The position numbers and the translations under genes are program-made. The notes beneath the pieces were generated by a model that saw only the letters and a list, made by a program, of their open reading frames with translations, ran no database searches and was not told the origin of the DNA. Positions 33,838-46,226 of a stretch of DNA of 64,000 nucleotides are shown in pieces (positions within the stretch are counted from its first letter, which is position 1; every line of letters begins with the position of its first letter). Source of the DNA: Punica granatum (Eukaryota; Streptophyta; Magnoliopsida; Myrtales; Lythraceae); contig NC_045128.1 in the NCBI RefSeq assembly GCF_007655135.1, positions 1,550,001 through 1,614,000 of the forward strand. The letters are read 5' to 3'.

Positions 33838-35208
33838 TTGGTGGCTAAGGGCTTTAATCAAAGAGAAGATGTTGATTACGAGGAGACTTTCAGTCCAGTA
33901 ATCAAACCTGTCAATATTCGCACTATTCTTTCCATTGCCATCTCCTTGCAATGGCCTGTTCGACAACTTGATGTGAAGAACGCCTTTCTTCACGGGCACC
34001 TTTCCGAAGAAGTCTATATGTCGCAACCTCCGGGGTTCATTGACCCCTCTTGGCCACATCATGTATGTCGTCTCAAACGCTCTCTTTATGGCCTTAAGCA
34101 AGCTCCGTGTGCATTGTTCCAATGTCTGAGCAACTTCCTTTTTAAGCTCGAATCTCGTGATTCGAAGGCTGATTCTTCTCTCTTCATCCTCCGGCATTCC
34201 ACTTATGTTATATTCCTCCTAGTTTATGTTGATGACATCATCTTAACCGGGACTCCGGGATCTCCTTTTCAGTCTATCTTGGCAGCGTTGCATAAAGAAT
34301 TTGCTATGAAAGATCTCGGTCCACTTCACTTCTTCTTAGGCATAGAAGCCAGGTCCGACTCTACAGGACTCTATCTTACACAGTCCAAGTATATTCATGA
34401 CATCCTTGTTCGGACATCCATGCCTGATTGCAAGCCCATCAGTTCACCGGTTGCTGTTGGCTCTCGACTGTCTCTTCACGATGGTCACCCATTTGAAGAT
34501 CCCTTCCTCTACCGCAGTGTCGTTGGCAGTCTACAATATTTGTCTCTCACTAGACCAGACATTGCTTATGCTGTTAACCAGGTCTGCCAATTCATGCATA
34601 ATCCCTCTATGACTCACTGGCTTGTAGTAAAGAGGATTCTTCGGTACCTCAAAGGTACTATCACTTATGGGCTTCATCTTCGACCGGGATCTATTATAGC
34701 GCTTCATGGTTACTCTGATGCTGACTGGGCCGGGAATCCCGATGATCGGCGGTTTGTTAGTGGCTTCATTATTTTCCTTGGATCTAATCTGATTTCTTGG
34801 AGCTCAAAGAAACAACGGACGGTGGTTCGCTCCAGCACAGAGTCTGAATATAAAAGCCTTGCTAATGCCACTGCAGAGATAATTTGGCTCCAGTTGCTGC
34901 TTCAGGAGTTGGGTTTTTCCCATCACCAAACTCCGACCCTTTGGTGTGATAATATCTCCGCCATTTATCTAACGGCGAATCCTGTCTTCCATGCCCGAAC
35001 AAAGCATATAGAGATAGATTATCACTTTGTTCGAGAACGTTTTATGCGCGGCCAACTTCATATTCAGTTTATCGATTCCGATGATCAGCTTGCTGACGAT
35101 CTTACCAAAGGGTTATCTTCTGCACGCTTTTCTATTATTCGGTCCAAGCTTCACGTGGAGGAGTCCTCGTCAAGCTTGCGGGGGAGTAATAGAGGAAATA
35201 CCGATTGA
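33838..35208 (+). pseudogene. pol: copia reverse transcriptase and RNase H, longest open part
   Basis: 456 open codons, lacking a natural start because the upstream frame is cut at 33799-33801. Visible are the reverse-transcriptase palm with YVDDIILTG (about 34227-34253), the SLYGLKQAP block (about 34084-34110) and [11 protein letters not shown]. RNase H motifs are YSDADWAG (34711-34734), [10 protein letters not shown] and the terminal [13 protein letters not shown]. The stop falls inside the right LTR. Most catalytic residues survive, so loss of function here is due to the upstream stops. Confidence 0.88.
35172..35186 (+). other. Polypurine tract of the copia element
   Basis: aagcttgcgggggag lies directly before the right LTR. 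The G-rich run is the plus-strand primer typical of copia elements. Confidence 0.7.
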
Positions 35209-35365
35209 AATCCTAGAATTCCTTATATAGATACCGTATTATAATCATGTAATTAATTGTATTTATTGTTTTCCTTAAACATATCATGTATAGGCACTAT
35301 ATAATTCAATACAACATACCTCTAACGTTAAGTTGAGGTTTCAGCCACAATTCTACATTATTATA
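35187..35365 (+). repeat. Right LTR of the Ty1/copia element
   Basis: 179 bp, identical to the left LTR except for one visible base, followed by the agtgg target duplication (35366-35370). Confidence 0.92.
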
Positions 35366-38300
35366 AGTGGGAACGGACTTAAACTGACATGCGTTGCAAT
35401 ACTACCCTTTGAAGATCTCATTTTGTAGTTAATTGTCTTTTTTTTTTGTTAGGAGAATTTGATATCATTAAAGAAGTGATGATGATTCTTAACTTTCACA
35501 CTAAAAATTAAGATCAAAGAAATCGATTTGCGCATGAACATTATATATCATCCATTATAATAAAAATTTCTTCATTCGTGAATAAATATTAAAACAATCT
35601 TTAAAAATGAATTCTCTCAATAAATAAAAAAGTTCCCCATAAATGTTAATAAATTACATTTCATTAATTTTTCATGTCTTCGAGCAAGTTATGGTGCTAC
35701 ACCTAATATAATTGTAAAACCTGGAGAGCGATACAAGGAAGGTCACGATGCCTTTCTTTGAATATCTCAGCTCATATTTAATAGTCTGTTCAACTGCTCA
35801 GAACATTTAATAACATTAATGACGTTATGACTATTCTTAATAGTTATACTGAAAAATAGGAAAAAAAAACTCTAGAATAGCAAATAAACATTAAATATTT
35901 TTTTGAAAAAGTAAAAGATTTCATCAATTCATGAATAAATATTTCTAACATTCTTCTTAAGAAAAAGAAGTTCTCCGCATAAATTAAAATATTTCTTCAT
36001 AAATATCAATTAAATAAAATTTCGTTAATTAGCGCTGGCCCGCACCTAGTTTCATTAAATTGGGCACCCTAAAGTGATCAACATATTGTACAAAAAAAAA
36101 TGATCAATAGTCTCCCTAACAATCATGCAATTTTCTTTTTAATAAGCACAATCATGCAATTTCTTGCGGATATTTTAATTTTCCCTAAATGATATATAGT
36201 TCCTTTGATGGAGACATGACGTTTAATTATTTGGTAAAATAATGTTTTAGTTATGTAATCGCAGCTAATCAACTAGTGGACTCGAATAGTATTCTCGAAA
36301 TCAACTTGGGCTTATATTTTAGCTTAAACTTGTCCTACACAGTTGCCAACAACAATCGACTCAAAGGATATCTATTTTTTCTTTTGATCCTCAAGTGCCA
36401 CGCGACATTTAATTCAATCACTAGTTAAAATGTAATCGCAAAGAAATAATTGTGATTTTGAAGTGTGAGTCTGCGATCCTCTTCATTTGGTGTAGTTCCT
36501 CTGGGTGGCATATACAAATCCACCAATGGTATAAATACTTTCCGGCTTCGATCAGCCAAAACCACGGTTCGACGATGAATCCAAAGTATGGCAATCAAAA
36601 ATGCTTTAAGATAAAGCTTATGTTTTCTTTATGTGTTTATTCCAGTCATATTTTTATCTTTATGGATCCGACCATTGTCACCTAATGAATATTCCCTCCT
36701 AGTGATCTACACCAATATTATTATATATGTGTACATATAATATTAAATACACTTATGTGTTAATTAATTAATTAATTAACTAACTATATTTGTGCTTTCT
36801 TATGCTCTTCTGATTTGGATGCCTAACGGACCAATTAACTCAAGAGGGCTCCTATCTGCTTTCATGGTAGTTGGGAAATTAGCTTCCCACCATCGCCCAC
36901 ACATTTATAATTTAGCAGGTAGCTAGCACTCATGTGAACCTAGTTATATTTTAACTACTTTATGAGATTTATACACAATAATTATATTGATCTTAATCCT
37001 AATTTACAATCTATATAAATAGTTTATTCCTTGGATGCGTTTCATTATATATATATATATATATATATGTATATGTATATGTATATGTATTATTGTCCTG
37101 CTTCAATTTGGTGTCATTAGAGGGAATGGATACTCACAATAATCCTTTCAAATTTATATGAATTTCATTTACTAAGTTGCTAATTAATATGAAATTTTCA
37201 ATGTGGAAAATGTGGTGAGCAGCGAATGAAGTGGATTATATATTAGCATTCCAAACGGGGAGAGACAGACCCGAATGTTCATGGGACGTGACAAATTAAG
37301 TCGTATACCATATTAAGGGGGTAAAAAGGTCAGCCTCAAGGAGCTAGGGAATCGATAGGTACTAGGAATTGATTGTCGTGAAGTCGAGCTCAAATCCTCA
37401 GGTCCGGACACCCACTCCAACCAAAACTCGTCATAACTTCATGTGATGTATACCATCCATCCAAGCCTCTCGGGACCATCGGGCCATTGGGAGTGCGCCC
37501 CGCATTAATCAAATCGTACCCGATCGAAAGAGCCATGAATGGTTCTTTAAATGGACTGTCGTGGAATTTCCTATCATCCCATTCTTGTCCAAAACCTTAC
37601 AGAAAATCTAATTAATTAGCCTAATGGGTCTCATGCTAGGCCCCATCACCGATACATATAGGCCCATCAATAAATCACCAATTATTATATATATATATAT
37701 ATATATATATTACGATCAGTTTGATTGCAGGGGGAGTTCGCCAGAGTTTCTCAAGGGACTTTTTTTTTTCGATAGAAGGGAAAAATAAAGAGAAAATTTA
37801 TAGTATTCAATGTGTGACCATAAGTTCCTCTTACAGTTTATCAGAAAATTGGCCCTTAATTCCCAATGTGGACAATATTAATGTAACAAGCAAGCATGTC
37901 GTTTGATAATATTTACTGTATCAGTAAATAATAATATCTGTCAATATGTAACTATGGTCAGCCGTATACTTGTTTGTAATAGTTCCTTTATTTCTGATGT
38001 ACTGTGTGGGAGTGCAATAAGTCGATATTGTGGGACATGCCGAGATGAATAGTTAGGAAGGCAATGGCAAATGTTACATATCTTTGGGTCCCTTGTTTCC
38101 CTGGCTATTCAACTTGGTGTGTCCTGCTCGTGCAGGCACATCCTAGCGGTCCTATACGATGTTCTTAGGACAATACACCCCGGCATTATAACTGAAATGA
38201 CACTCCTGAGGGCAGGTTCCTCGGATTTTAACATAGCTAGGTTTTGGACCGCCCACATGCATACGGAACTCGGTTTCTAGATGCTTTGTTGAGAACTAAC

Positions 38301-39132
38301 TTTCAAGGTTAGATGTATCCAATGCTATTTGTTGATCGATTCATCACGTATTGCACTATGCAGGTAAAACTTATAATGTATTTGGTCCCCATACCAATCC
38401 TAATCTTAACACTCCGAAGACTAACTCAATCATGCAGCAAACAAGAATATGCCAACAGTACGACCATGGTAGACTTATCGTCTATTTTCTTTCGATATTT
38501 ACCATCTTGTATTAAAAAATTCAATAGACTCCGACTAATGTAAATTTGAATATACTCGATCCACTATAAGATGAAATTCTCCAAATAATTAATTTTTTTA
38601 TTTATAAAATTTGAATATAAAATTTTATTTAAGAAAAATAAACGCTAAATGATGTGAATTAATGAGATTGGATTGTCTCGTCTACTTCTCTCTTTCTCTA
38701 ATGTTCCATTTCCCCCCTACAATTTCACTATTGTTTCTCTTTTCCCAAACTCCAAAAGACTTCACACACTCACATTATTAGAGAGAGAAGCAAGAGAGAG
38801 ACAAGAGTGGGTGAGAGGTGGCTTTCATGAAATGTACTATATTAATTTATATCATTCTCTCAAACTTCCGTGAAATTAAAATAAATGGCTTTAATTATTC
38901 GCTTTGTGCAAGAAAAGGAGGAACTCATTATTAAATCAAGGCAACCCCACAAGGGACGAATATGATCAGAACAAGGAAAAAAATGAGTAGGCCCCACATG
39001 ACAAACGTTCGCGTTTGGCCTTTGAGATTTCTTGAGACCAATTCCCATACCCACTTCATCAATCTGGATCAGGACACCTCTCTTTTACCCGCTTTTCGAA
39101 AGTCATTAGGTACGTTATGCATTTATATCACA

Positions 39133-39171
<39 letters not shown>

Positions 39172-40103
39172 TTATTCTATCACATCTATATATATTTACG
39201 AGTAGAATGAAGATGTCTACGTGATCTACCAACAACATATGGAATGATGCCGTTTATAGTCTACTCGATGTAGTAGAGAAAGTCATGGAACTTAGAAGAT
39301 CACACGAGTTAATCCGAAACACGACCAAATTTCATATGCCCCTCTCTTAGATAACAAGGTAAGCATATATGTGATACCTTACTTTAATAACTAGAAACTT
39401 GAAAATTTTATAAAAGCCTAGTAAAGAGGATGCCTTGCCTTTCCTTTACAATTTAAACCTTCAATTACGTTGGGAGTTGACTAATGAACTGATCTATTAG
39501 TTTGAGAGGCCCATGTAGGAATTAACGTGGATGAGTAAAAGTATCCTCATATCTACACTCGTTTTAATGAATCGAATCTAAACTCAAAGTGTTTAGAGAA
39601 ATTTGATCCCGTCAGTTGACCTGATCGAGCAAAGATTGGATTTATGTGAATTCTAGAAGAGCGATAAATATATCTCCTTAGAGAATCATCGTCAATCGAT
39701 CTGTATAATTGGACCAAGTCAGTAGTTAGAGAGACACATTGAAAATTGTAAATTGAGAAGAGGTAGGCATCCTAAAAAGAGGAGAAAACAAATCCAAATG
39801 TTCATCAATTAATAAAGAGGAAAAGGCCACAAGTGCTTTGGCTTTGTTCTCTTTTCAGAAACCTGCTCCTCTGCAGCCCAAAATAAACTTTATGAATAAT
39901 AATAATAATATCAAAATCAATATCAAAATTAAAGTAAATATTTCACAAAAAAAATATAAATAATTATAAACTAAATGTGATGGTCCTCTTTCCCCAGATA
40001 GATCATTTGCCCACCATAAATTTATTGTACAATAATATACTCAGTATTTCACGAAGAGATTCCTAGGGGCTCTGATTTTTATTTATTTTTATGTAATTTG
40101 CGG

Positions 40104-40135
<32 letters not shown>

Positions 40136-40806
40136 AGTTATAATCAATACATTAAATATGAATAGAAAATAAAATGTCAAAATAATATTATGGTAAATTG
40201 GCTAAATCCTTACTAATTCATATGTAATATACTATATATATTATAAAGAAAATATTAAAAAATATATGAAAAATATTTCAATCACTTATTATCATATCGT
40301 TAACAAATAAATATATTCATCATTTTAAGAAATAAGTAATTAGGTATACCTGTATAAATTTAAAATTAATTTTGAAAAAATTTAGGCATTACAGCTAATC
40401 TCATGAAAGCTTAATTAAGTAAAACTCAAATCCAAGTGACTAGATCATTTTATCCAAAAATGTGCAAATTTATAAAATTTAATACATGGAATATCAGTTA
40501 TAATGAAGACATACAAGCAAATAATAAAATTTAAAAGTTTTAATAGATTCTAGATTCTTATTCTTTCATAAAATAAAACTAACGATCTTATCTAAAAGTA
40601 TTCAAATTTTAGATCAATTTTTCTTAGAAATTAATTTGATAGTTTGAATGATGTATCTACTACATGAATTCCTTCATATATTTAATATATATTCTTTTAT
40701 TATAAATTTGAATTTACTGCATAACTTTTTACATGCTAATATAGGCTTTAAATTCAAATCAATTATTATTATCATGTTTAAACTTTATAATTTTTTTTCA
40801 TGAAAT

Positions 40807-40836
40807 CCGCGCAATGCACGAGTTGAATAAACTAAT
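40807..40836 (+). mobile_element. Possible Helitron 3' terminus
   Basis: An imperfect hairpin, ccgcgcaatgcacgag, is followed about 10 bases later by CTAAT (40832-40836), fitting the CTRRT ending. It resembles the ends at 4417 and 28655 in arrangement. One stem mismatch and no located 5' end make this weaker. Confidence 0.3.
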
Positions 40837-40957
40837 ATATATGTATAATGTATATATATATATATTCTAGATGCTCCTATTACAATCCTCTAAATTAAGG
40901 GGACATTATTTGGCAGACTTAGTGAATTTGAACAATTAAAACAATTAATTATGGTGA

Positions 40958-41053
40958 ATTATGTTCACTTCTAATACTTACCTACGGCTTTGATTGGCTT
41001 CACGTATTATGTTCAGTTCTGATACTTACCAATGACTTTGATTGACTCCATCG
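40958..41053. repeat. Two-copy 48-bp tandem repeat
   Basis: attatgttca(c/g)ttct(a/g)atacttacc followed by gactttgattg-type sequence and ttc/tcc-a-cgt occurs twice, head to tail, with a few substitutions (40958-41005 and 41006-41053). Confidence 0.8.
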
Positions 41054-41383
41054 TAGATTATCGAGTGAGTCGGGTTTATAAAGAGGAAGCCATCTCAATG
41101 AGTCGATTCCGAAAGTTGGGATTTGGATTTTGTGAATTAAAACATGTTATCCATGGGCTAATGGGACACGAACGAAAATGTAAGAGTGAAATGAAAAATT
41201 TACTGCCAAAAGGGATTATAAAAAGAAAATTTACAATTTCCCGACATTTTCTCATATTATATGTGCATATAGTTATCGACATCACTATTTTGAATTTTTT
41301 ATATATATTATTATGATATATTATCTTCGCGGTAAAAGGAGGAAAAAAAGAAAGTTTTTAAACAAATATTGCAAAATTTGTTG

Positions 41384-42781
41384 TCAGGGCCTCTCCCGAA
41401 GAAGCGACGCTAACCCGGGGACTACCCTGGCCCCCTTCTCGACACCCTTCGGCTTCACCGCCGGCGGCTGCCACGTCTGCACCACAATTGCCACGTCGAC
41501 CCACTCCGGCGAATTCCTCTTGCCGTCGCCGGGCTCAGACGGCGAAACCGTGGGCGTCTCCTTCCCGAAAATCAGCTCGAAATCCCCTCCATCACCCTCC
41601 GACGAGTCCTCCCCAGGCCGGGTCTCGGCGGACCGGGGCTCCGAAACGCCCACAAAAGCCGTGGCGGCGGCGGCTCTGGTGTAGGAAGAGAGCCATTTGG
41701 CCTGCATGTACTCGGCCTTCCTCCACGGGGGGATGTGCATCCCCTTCTTCTTCAAGTTCTGCTTCGCCGCCTCCGACACGATCCTCACTATCTGAGAGAG
41801 GCGATCGGCTTTGCCAACGAATATGTACGGCAGCGACTGGAGGATCGCTCTGTATGCCCCCGTCGACCTCGCAATCTCGAACTCCGACCGGAAGTCGACG
41901 TCGATCAGCAACCGCTCGCCCTGCACGATCACGTCTATGTACTCGTACTCGCCTGGGAATCAACAGTTCATCACCAATAGCAAGTTCAGTTGATTGAGTC
42001 GAGTCTGGAAGAACTCTACAATGGAGAAGGGAGACAGAGAGGGAGGGAGTACCGGCAGGGAAAGAGGAAGATTTGTCCCATTTGGATTTGCAGATGGAGG
42101 AATCATAGCCGAGGGATGAGAGACTCTCAGTGACGATCTTCCTCAGATCGTCCTTCCTCTTCAGGCTTTTGTTTTTCTCGACGATGGTTGCAGTGTCTGC
42201 TAGCAGGTTCCTCTCCGCGACAGTTGCACATGGAACCAATCCCTAATGCCATGGAAAAGGAAAGCTCCGATTCAGAGGAGCCTTCAGATTTTCAAATTTA
42301 ATCTGAACAGAACAACCAGACGACAAAATTTCACCCAGAAAAAAAAAAATGCAAACCGACCCACACCTCCTCTCCTCACCTTGAGAGCATCGCAGGCATC
42401 TCCGGAAGACCCGAGGCCAGCCGGTTCGCCGAAGCCGTCGAACTCGTCGTCCGAGCTGTCGTTCCCGTTCCCGTTGAAGCAATTGCAGCGGTTGCGGACG
42501 CACTTGGCCGCTGACTGCTTCTCGTTGCTGTCCTCGATGAAGTTCTGGACCATCTTAGCCAAGCAGACCGAGCTCGGCTCGAATATTTCACCGTCTGTGC
42601 TGATCTGCGTGTCGACCACAGGCTTCTCTGCGGCGGATGATATCCTGAGGACGCTCGGGAACGGCCGGTCGAAGAGCCTCTTGAGCCGCGACTTCGGAGC
42701 AGGTTTCGCCGAGTTAGCTCGGAATGGCTCTTGCCGTGACCGAGGATCGAAGCCGATCGGCTGGATCTTCATCGGAGGCAT
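41384..42781 (-). CDS. DUF506 family protein (PDDEXK-like), plant-specific
   Basis: Three exons on the minus strand: 42781-42380, 42242-42053 and 41952-41384. The product has 386 residues. All junctions are GT-AG and keep frame. Family hallmarks are visible: the N-terminal MPPMKIQPIGF and KSRLKRLF, the acidic linker SSDDEFDGFGEP, and the block LVPCATVAERNLLADT. The conserved core follows, LIDVDFRSEFEIARSTGAYRAI and LPYIFVG, then the C-terminal PPWRKAEYMQAKWLS. I start at the ATG at 42781 because upstream in-frame residues lack family similarity. Some DUF506 members are linked in the literature to root-hair growth control and calmodulin binding; I cannot say this one is. The nuclease-like fold label comes from the Pfam clan, with no activity proven. 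Confidence 0.92.
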
Positions 42782-43497
42782 GACAGAGGAGATCAAACGC
42801 CTCTCTTCTCTCGATCCTTCACACTTTCTAACGAAGAACTTAGCCGTCAGTTCGAATCCATTACCACTGCCGATTGGATTGTACCTCAAAACCCACAGGC
42901 TCTACCGCTCGCATGCACGAGCAAAAACACAATCCCTCCTTAACGCCATGACCACGCAGAGATGGAGCACTCAAAGCCGGAATTGCATGAAAATTACAGT
43001 GGACGTCATGTCAGTCTCTCCTCGCCAACAGATTCACGACCATTTCCTCTTCCCAACGGCCGATCAAAGCAAAAATCTTCATAAATCAAGCAAATGTAGT
43101 TGCGTCGATTGCAATTCTCGCATCAAATTGCTCTACTTGCTCAGGGAATTAAGATTGAATTAACTTTATAGGCAATCTACGGGGAGAGAGAGAGAGAGGG
43201 GAAGAGTGAGGGAGGGAGAGAGGAGATTGCTTTAGCTTAGGGGTTATCGAGGGAGGCGTGACGGCGATGATCAGAGATGCGGACATTGCGTGTGCAGAGG
43301 GAGCAGAGTTTCGCCTGAATTATCGTTCCGCTGGCCAATTACCGTCGCCGGCGAGGAAATGAAGGGCTTATCTTCTGCTTTAGGATGTCTTTTTTTTTTT
43401 TTAAAGAAGATAAATTTTCTGCTCAGAGTTATTCTCTGTTTCCACTTTTGAGAGTGAAGTCTGTCTGTGCAGGAAATCCGTGAAAATGGATGGAGCG

Positions 43498-43509
43498 CTT
43501 TTTATAGGA
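43498..43509 (-). promoter_or_regulatory. TATA-like box upstream of the DUF506 gene
   Basis: On the minus strand the sequence reads CCTATAAAAAGC, about 720 bases upstream of the start codon. The intervening 5' region is GA/CT-rich, as in many plant leaders. A long leader or a leader intron would be needed, so the assignment is tentative. Confidence 0.4.
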
Positions 43510-45181
43510 GGGAGACGAGACGTCTTCTCGCAGCTGACTCGGATCATGCCATGTCGGACCACATTTTGTCCTGTTGTGAGCTTACTTGGCAGTGCCTTAC
43601 CTGTTCGATGTGTTAAAACTATTATGAATTAGTCGGAATTTAATTAAACTCTCGAATATTAGAGTTTATATCCAAAAAAATTCGCGGGGAGCAATTGGCT
43701 AGTCTTGGAATGCACTCCAGTTGCCTATATGGACTCACTTTTGTCAGTGCCCTCCACTCGGTTTTGGTCCGCTAATATTTTGCGATATTATTGAGCCTTT
43801 GATACCTTGACTTGTTAACTCGTAGTTATTTTACTCTTGTAATGGGCACTGCCCCCCTATACTACCGCAAAAAAAGAAAAAAAAAGAAAAAAAAAGGGAG
43901 TAATTGACAAACCAACGCATAGGCGGGAGTTAGTTTCAATCAATATCTCGGTAACACTTCGTCGATAACACTTTGTAGTTTCACCTCAAAACATAATTAC
44001 TGATCCAACCAAAAAATCTAAAATTGGTAGCACGAAATATACATAATTAATTATGATTCTGTTGAATTTCACTTTCAAACCATCACACCATGGTGACATT
44101 TTTCATCAACCGTGAACCGATGGTACCATGTCATTGGCCTATGAATTTGTAAATATTTTTTTATTCTTTTATTCTACGATGTCTTGTTATGCTAAATTTC
44201 ATATATGATATCCCATTACTTGTCTATTTCCTTGAAATTCCATTTTCTTTTTAAATTTTAAATAATGTTGATGAGTTGACCATTTACTCATAAAATTCTA
44301 AAATTCAGAATATATATCCCAATCCTCATTACTCTTCCGTCTTGACCGGTCCTATGGCTCCATTTCGAGAATAATACTATGTAAAGTACTCATTTGAATA
44401 AATGTTTTACCCGATACCGAGTTTGGAACTTGCATCAATCAAAATCGCGAGGATTACAATCCGATCCCAGTCCAATATCCTTTTCACTTAAAACCAATAT
44501 ATAAGGTGAATCAGCATGCTCGGTTCGTGTGCAATATATATATATATATATATATATGATACTGTGGATGGTGTTTCATTTCGGTGCCAGCTTATATAGT
44601 CTTTTGATAATGTCTCTTAGGATGAGTAATTGATTCCTCTTTGAAATTCATCATTCTTTGCCTCTTTTGAGAGAGCTTTTTGGGGACATGGTGATTGTAA
44701 TTTTTCTTTTGGTGACTCGAATGCCTTTTGATTTAATATATATGAGGTGAGATGAGATATATGATTTGCTTTTTTAATTCGACTTTTGCAAAGTTCGCAA
44801 ACTTTAAGAATTCCCCCTTTGTTTTTTAAGGGGCAAACTTCAAGAATGGCATAATTAATTAGGGCCTACCTTCATTAATTACTTTAGTCCTTTCATCTTA
44901 ATCTTGCAAAACCCAATTCGCAGGAATCATACATTCTTTATTTGTCCTCCTTTATCTTCCCCAAAGCTACATTTGAGGGGTTTCCTTTTTCATTCATAAA
45001 TTCTTAAAATATATTATGCAATCTTCTTCATCATGTAAAGCTAATTTTTCTAGATTAGTGGAGATTTTTCCTAAAAAAGACTAGATTGAAAGGCTTAATT
45101 ACCTTGAAATAAAACAACAATCTAGTTTTATCAAGGATTTATTGAAAATTCTACATTACATTTTAGTTACAATGCCTGTGC
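43510..45181. other. Intergenic DNA; possible SINE remnant, otherwise nothing recognised
   Basis: A segment at about 43785-43897 ends tgggcactgcccccctatactaccgcaaaaaaag with an A-rich tail. It may be the 3' end of the same SINE family, but the match is weak. A TA run is at about 44537-44557. No open frame is supported. Confidence 0.35.
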
Positions 45182-45190
45182 GTAACATAA

Positions 45191-46217
45191 GGGTTAATTG
45201 CACCAATCATCCAAAGGGTTTGATGAATGTTTTAGGTTGATTTAAAATATTTTTTTGGTAACTAATTGGTATATTAAGTTTCAAAACCATTTCAATATAG
45301 TACATCACGTCATCTGTGTTTGACGTCGTTTCTACACCAAACTTTTTAAAATTGCAAAACGACTCAAAGTTTTATAATTTTTCAAAATATACCCCACATT
45401 CTCTCTCTCTTCCTTCTCGACTTTTTCTCTCTTCTGCAAGTTCTCTCTCGCTCTCTTCCTCCTCTTCTCCCGTTCAAGTCCCGATCTGCCCCCAAGTTTC
45501 AACCTTTCCGGCCCTATATTTGCCCTCCCCTGCTGACCCAACTGCTTAATCATTACCCTTGATCACCTCTGCACCGGAAAACATGGATCTTGATGAGTGG
45601 GAGTTGCTCCCGATCGATGGGTTCCTCGATTTCGGGGAGGATTGCGAGAAGGTCTTGCTGGGCAAGATGAGGGCTGCTGACTCGACCTTGACTGTGTTCG
45701 AGGTGGATTTGGACTACTTCTGATGCCATTCACCCCAGTCAAAGCTCTCCCCGCCGAGCCAGCTCGTCCTGGTGAGGATTCAACTCGATCCGCTGCTTGT
45801 TGAGAACGGCTCGTGTGAAGCGAGGGAGGCGAGGGAGAAGAACAATGCAACGAGCGTGGAGGAAGGAGCTGCTGCTGATGATTAGGACGAGGAGCTCCGC
45901 AATGAGATCGAAGTCGGAGTCGGAGTCAACGGCGGTGCGACCAAGGAGGATGAAGAGAGAGAGAGAACTTGCAGAAGAGAGAGAAAGTCGAGAAGGAAGA
46001 GAGAGAGAATGTAGGGTACATTTTGAAAAATTATAAAATTTTGGGTCGTTTTGCAATTTTAAAAAGTTTTGAGTAGAAACGGCGTCAAACACAAATGACG
46101 GAATGTACAATATCGAAACGGTTTTAAAATTTAATGTACCAGCAAGTTACCAAAAAAATATTTTGGACCAACATGAAAAATTCATGAAACCTTTTGGACC
46201 ACCGGTACAATTAACCC
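45191..46217. mobile_element. Pack-MULE-like Mutator element with captured host sequence
   Basis: A 1027-bp element flanked by a perfect 9-bp duplication, gtaacataa (45182-45190 and 46218-46226). The terminal inverted repeats are about 265 bp (45191-45455 and 45953-46217), start GGGTTAATTG, and match closely along most of their length. The middle 500 bp is more GC-rich than the surroundings and has a protein-like frame (45583-45950) with no relation to transposases. Long inverted repeats, the 9-bp duplication and foreign coding sequence together define a Pack-MULE. The mirrored serine/leucine-rich open frames at 45316-45549 (plus) and 45739-46110 (minus) are just the two arms read in opposite directions. 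Confidence 0.82.
45583..45950 (+). pseudogene. Captured host-gene fragment inside the Pack-MULE
   Basis: From an ATG at 45583 the frame encodes an acidic peptide starting MDLDEWELLPIDGFLDFGED, 46 codons to a TGA at 45721-45723. The same frame stays protein-like afterwards (QLVLVRIQLDPLLVENGS, then a Glu-rich part) with one more stop, TAG at 45883-45885. The start resembles a small family of plant proteins of unknown function beginning with an acidic, Trp-containing D(L/F)xEWE-L-DDGFLDF motif. I recall the motif but cannot name the family. The 5' part (45460-45582) looks like a leader sequence. It was presumably copied from an intact gene elsewhere and has since decayed. Confidence 0.55.
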
Positions 46218-46226
46218 GTAACATAA

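Larger units (their letters stand above)
30417..35365 (+). mobile_element. Ty1/copia LTR retrotransposon, recent insertion with disabled coding region
   Basis: A 4.95-kb element with 179-bp LTRs, tRNA-Met primer site, gag, protease, integrase, reverse transcriptase and RNase H in copia order, a purine tract before the right LTR, and a 5-bp target duplication. LTR near-identity argues for a young insertion. The coding region nevertheless has six in-frame stops (31740, 31881, 32688, 32733, 33125 and 33799) and two frame changes (near 32860 and 33130). The short LTRs suggest the Ale/Retrofit group, a guess without phylogeny. Its spread probably used proteins from another copy. Confidence 0.92.
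35371..41383. other. Long gene-poor stretch, AT-rich with several TA microsatellites
   Basis: No gene is supported. TA runs occur at about 37049-37069, 37685-37711, 39133-39155 and 40109-40134. Patches of more ordinary composition at 37240-37560 and 38030-38290 have only short open frames (for example 38071-38280) with no domain I recognise. A 48-bp tandem repeat lies at 40958-41053. A possible Helitron end lies at 40807-40836. Confidence 0.4.

Noticed and set aside
42246..43163. 305-codon plus-strand open frame across the DUF506 5' region
   Set aside because: Lies antisense to the first DUF506 exon and its leader, has no recognisable domain, and is a shadow of GC-rich coding sequence.
45316..45549. 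Serine-rich open frame and its near-copy on the minus strand at 45739-46110
   Set aside because: The two are the arms of one inverted repeat read in opposite directions, not a pair of genes.
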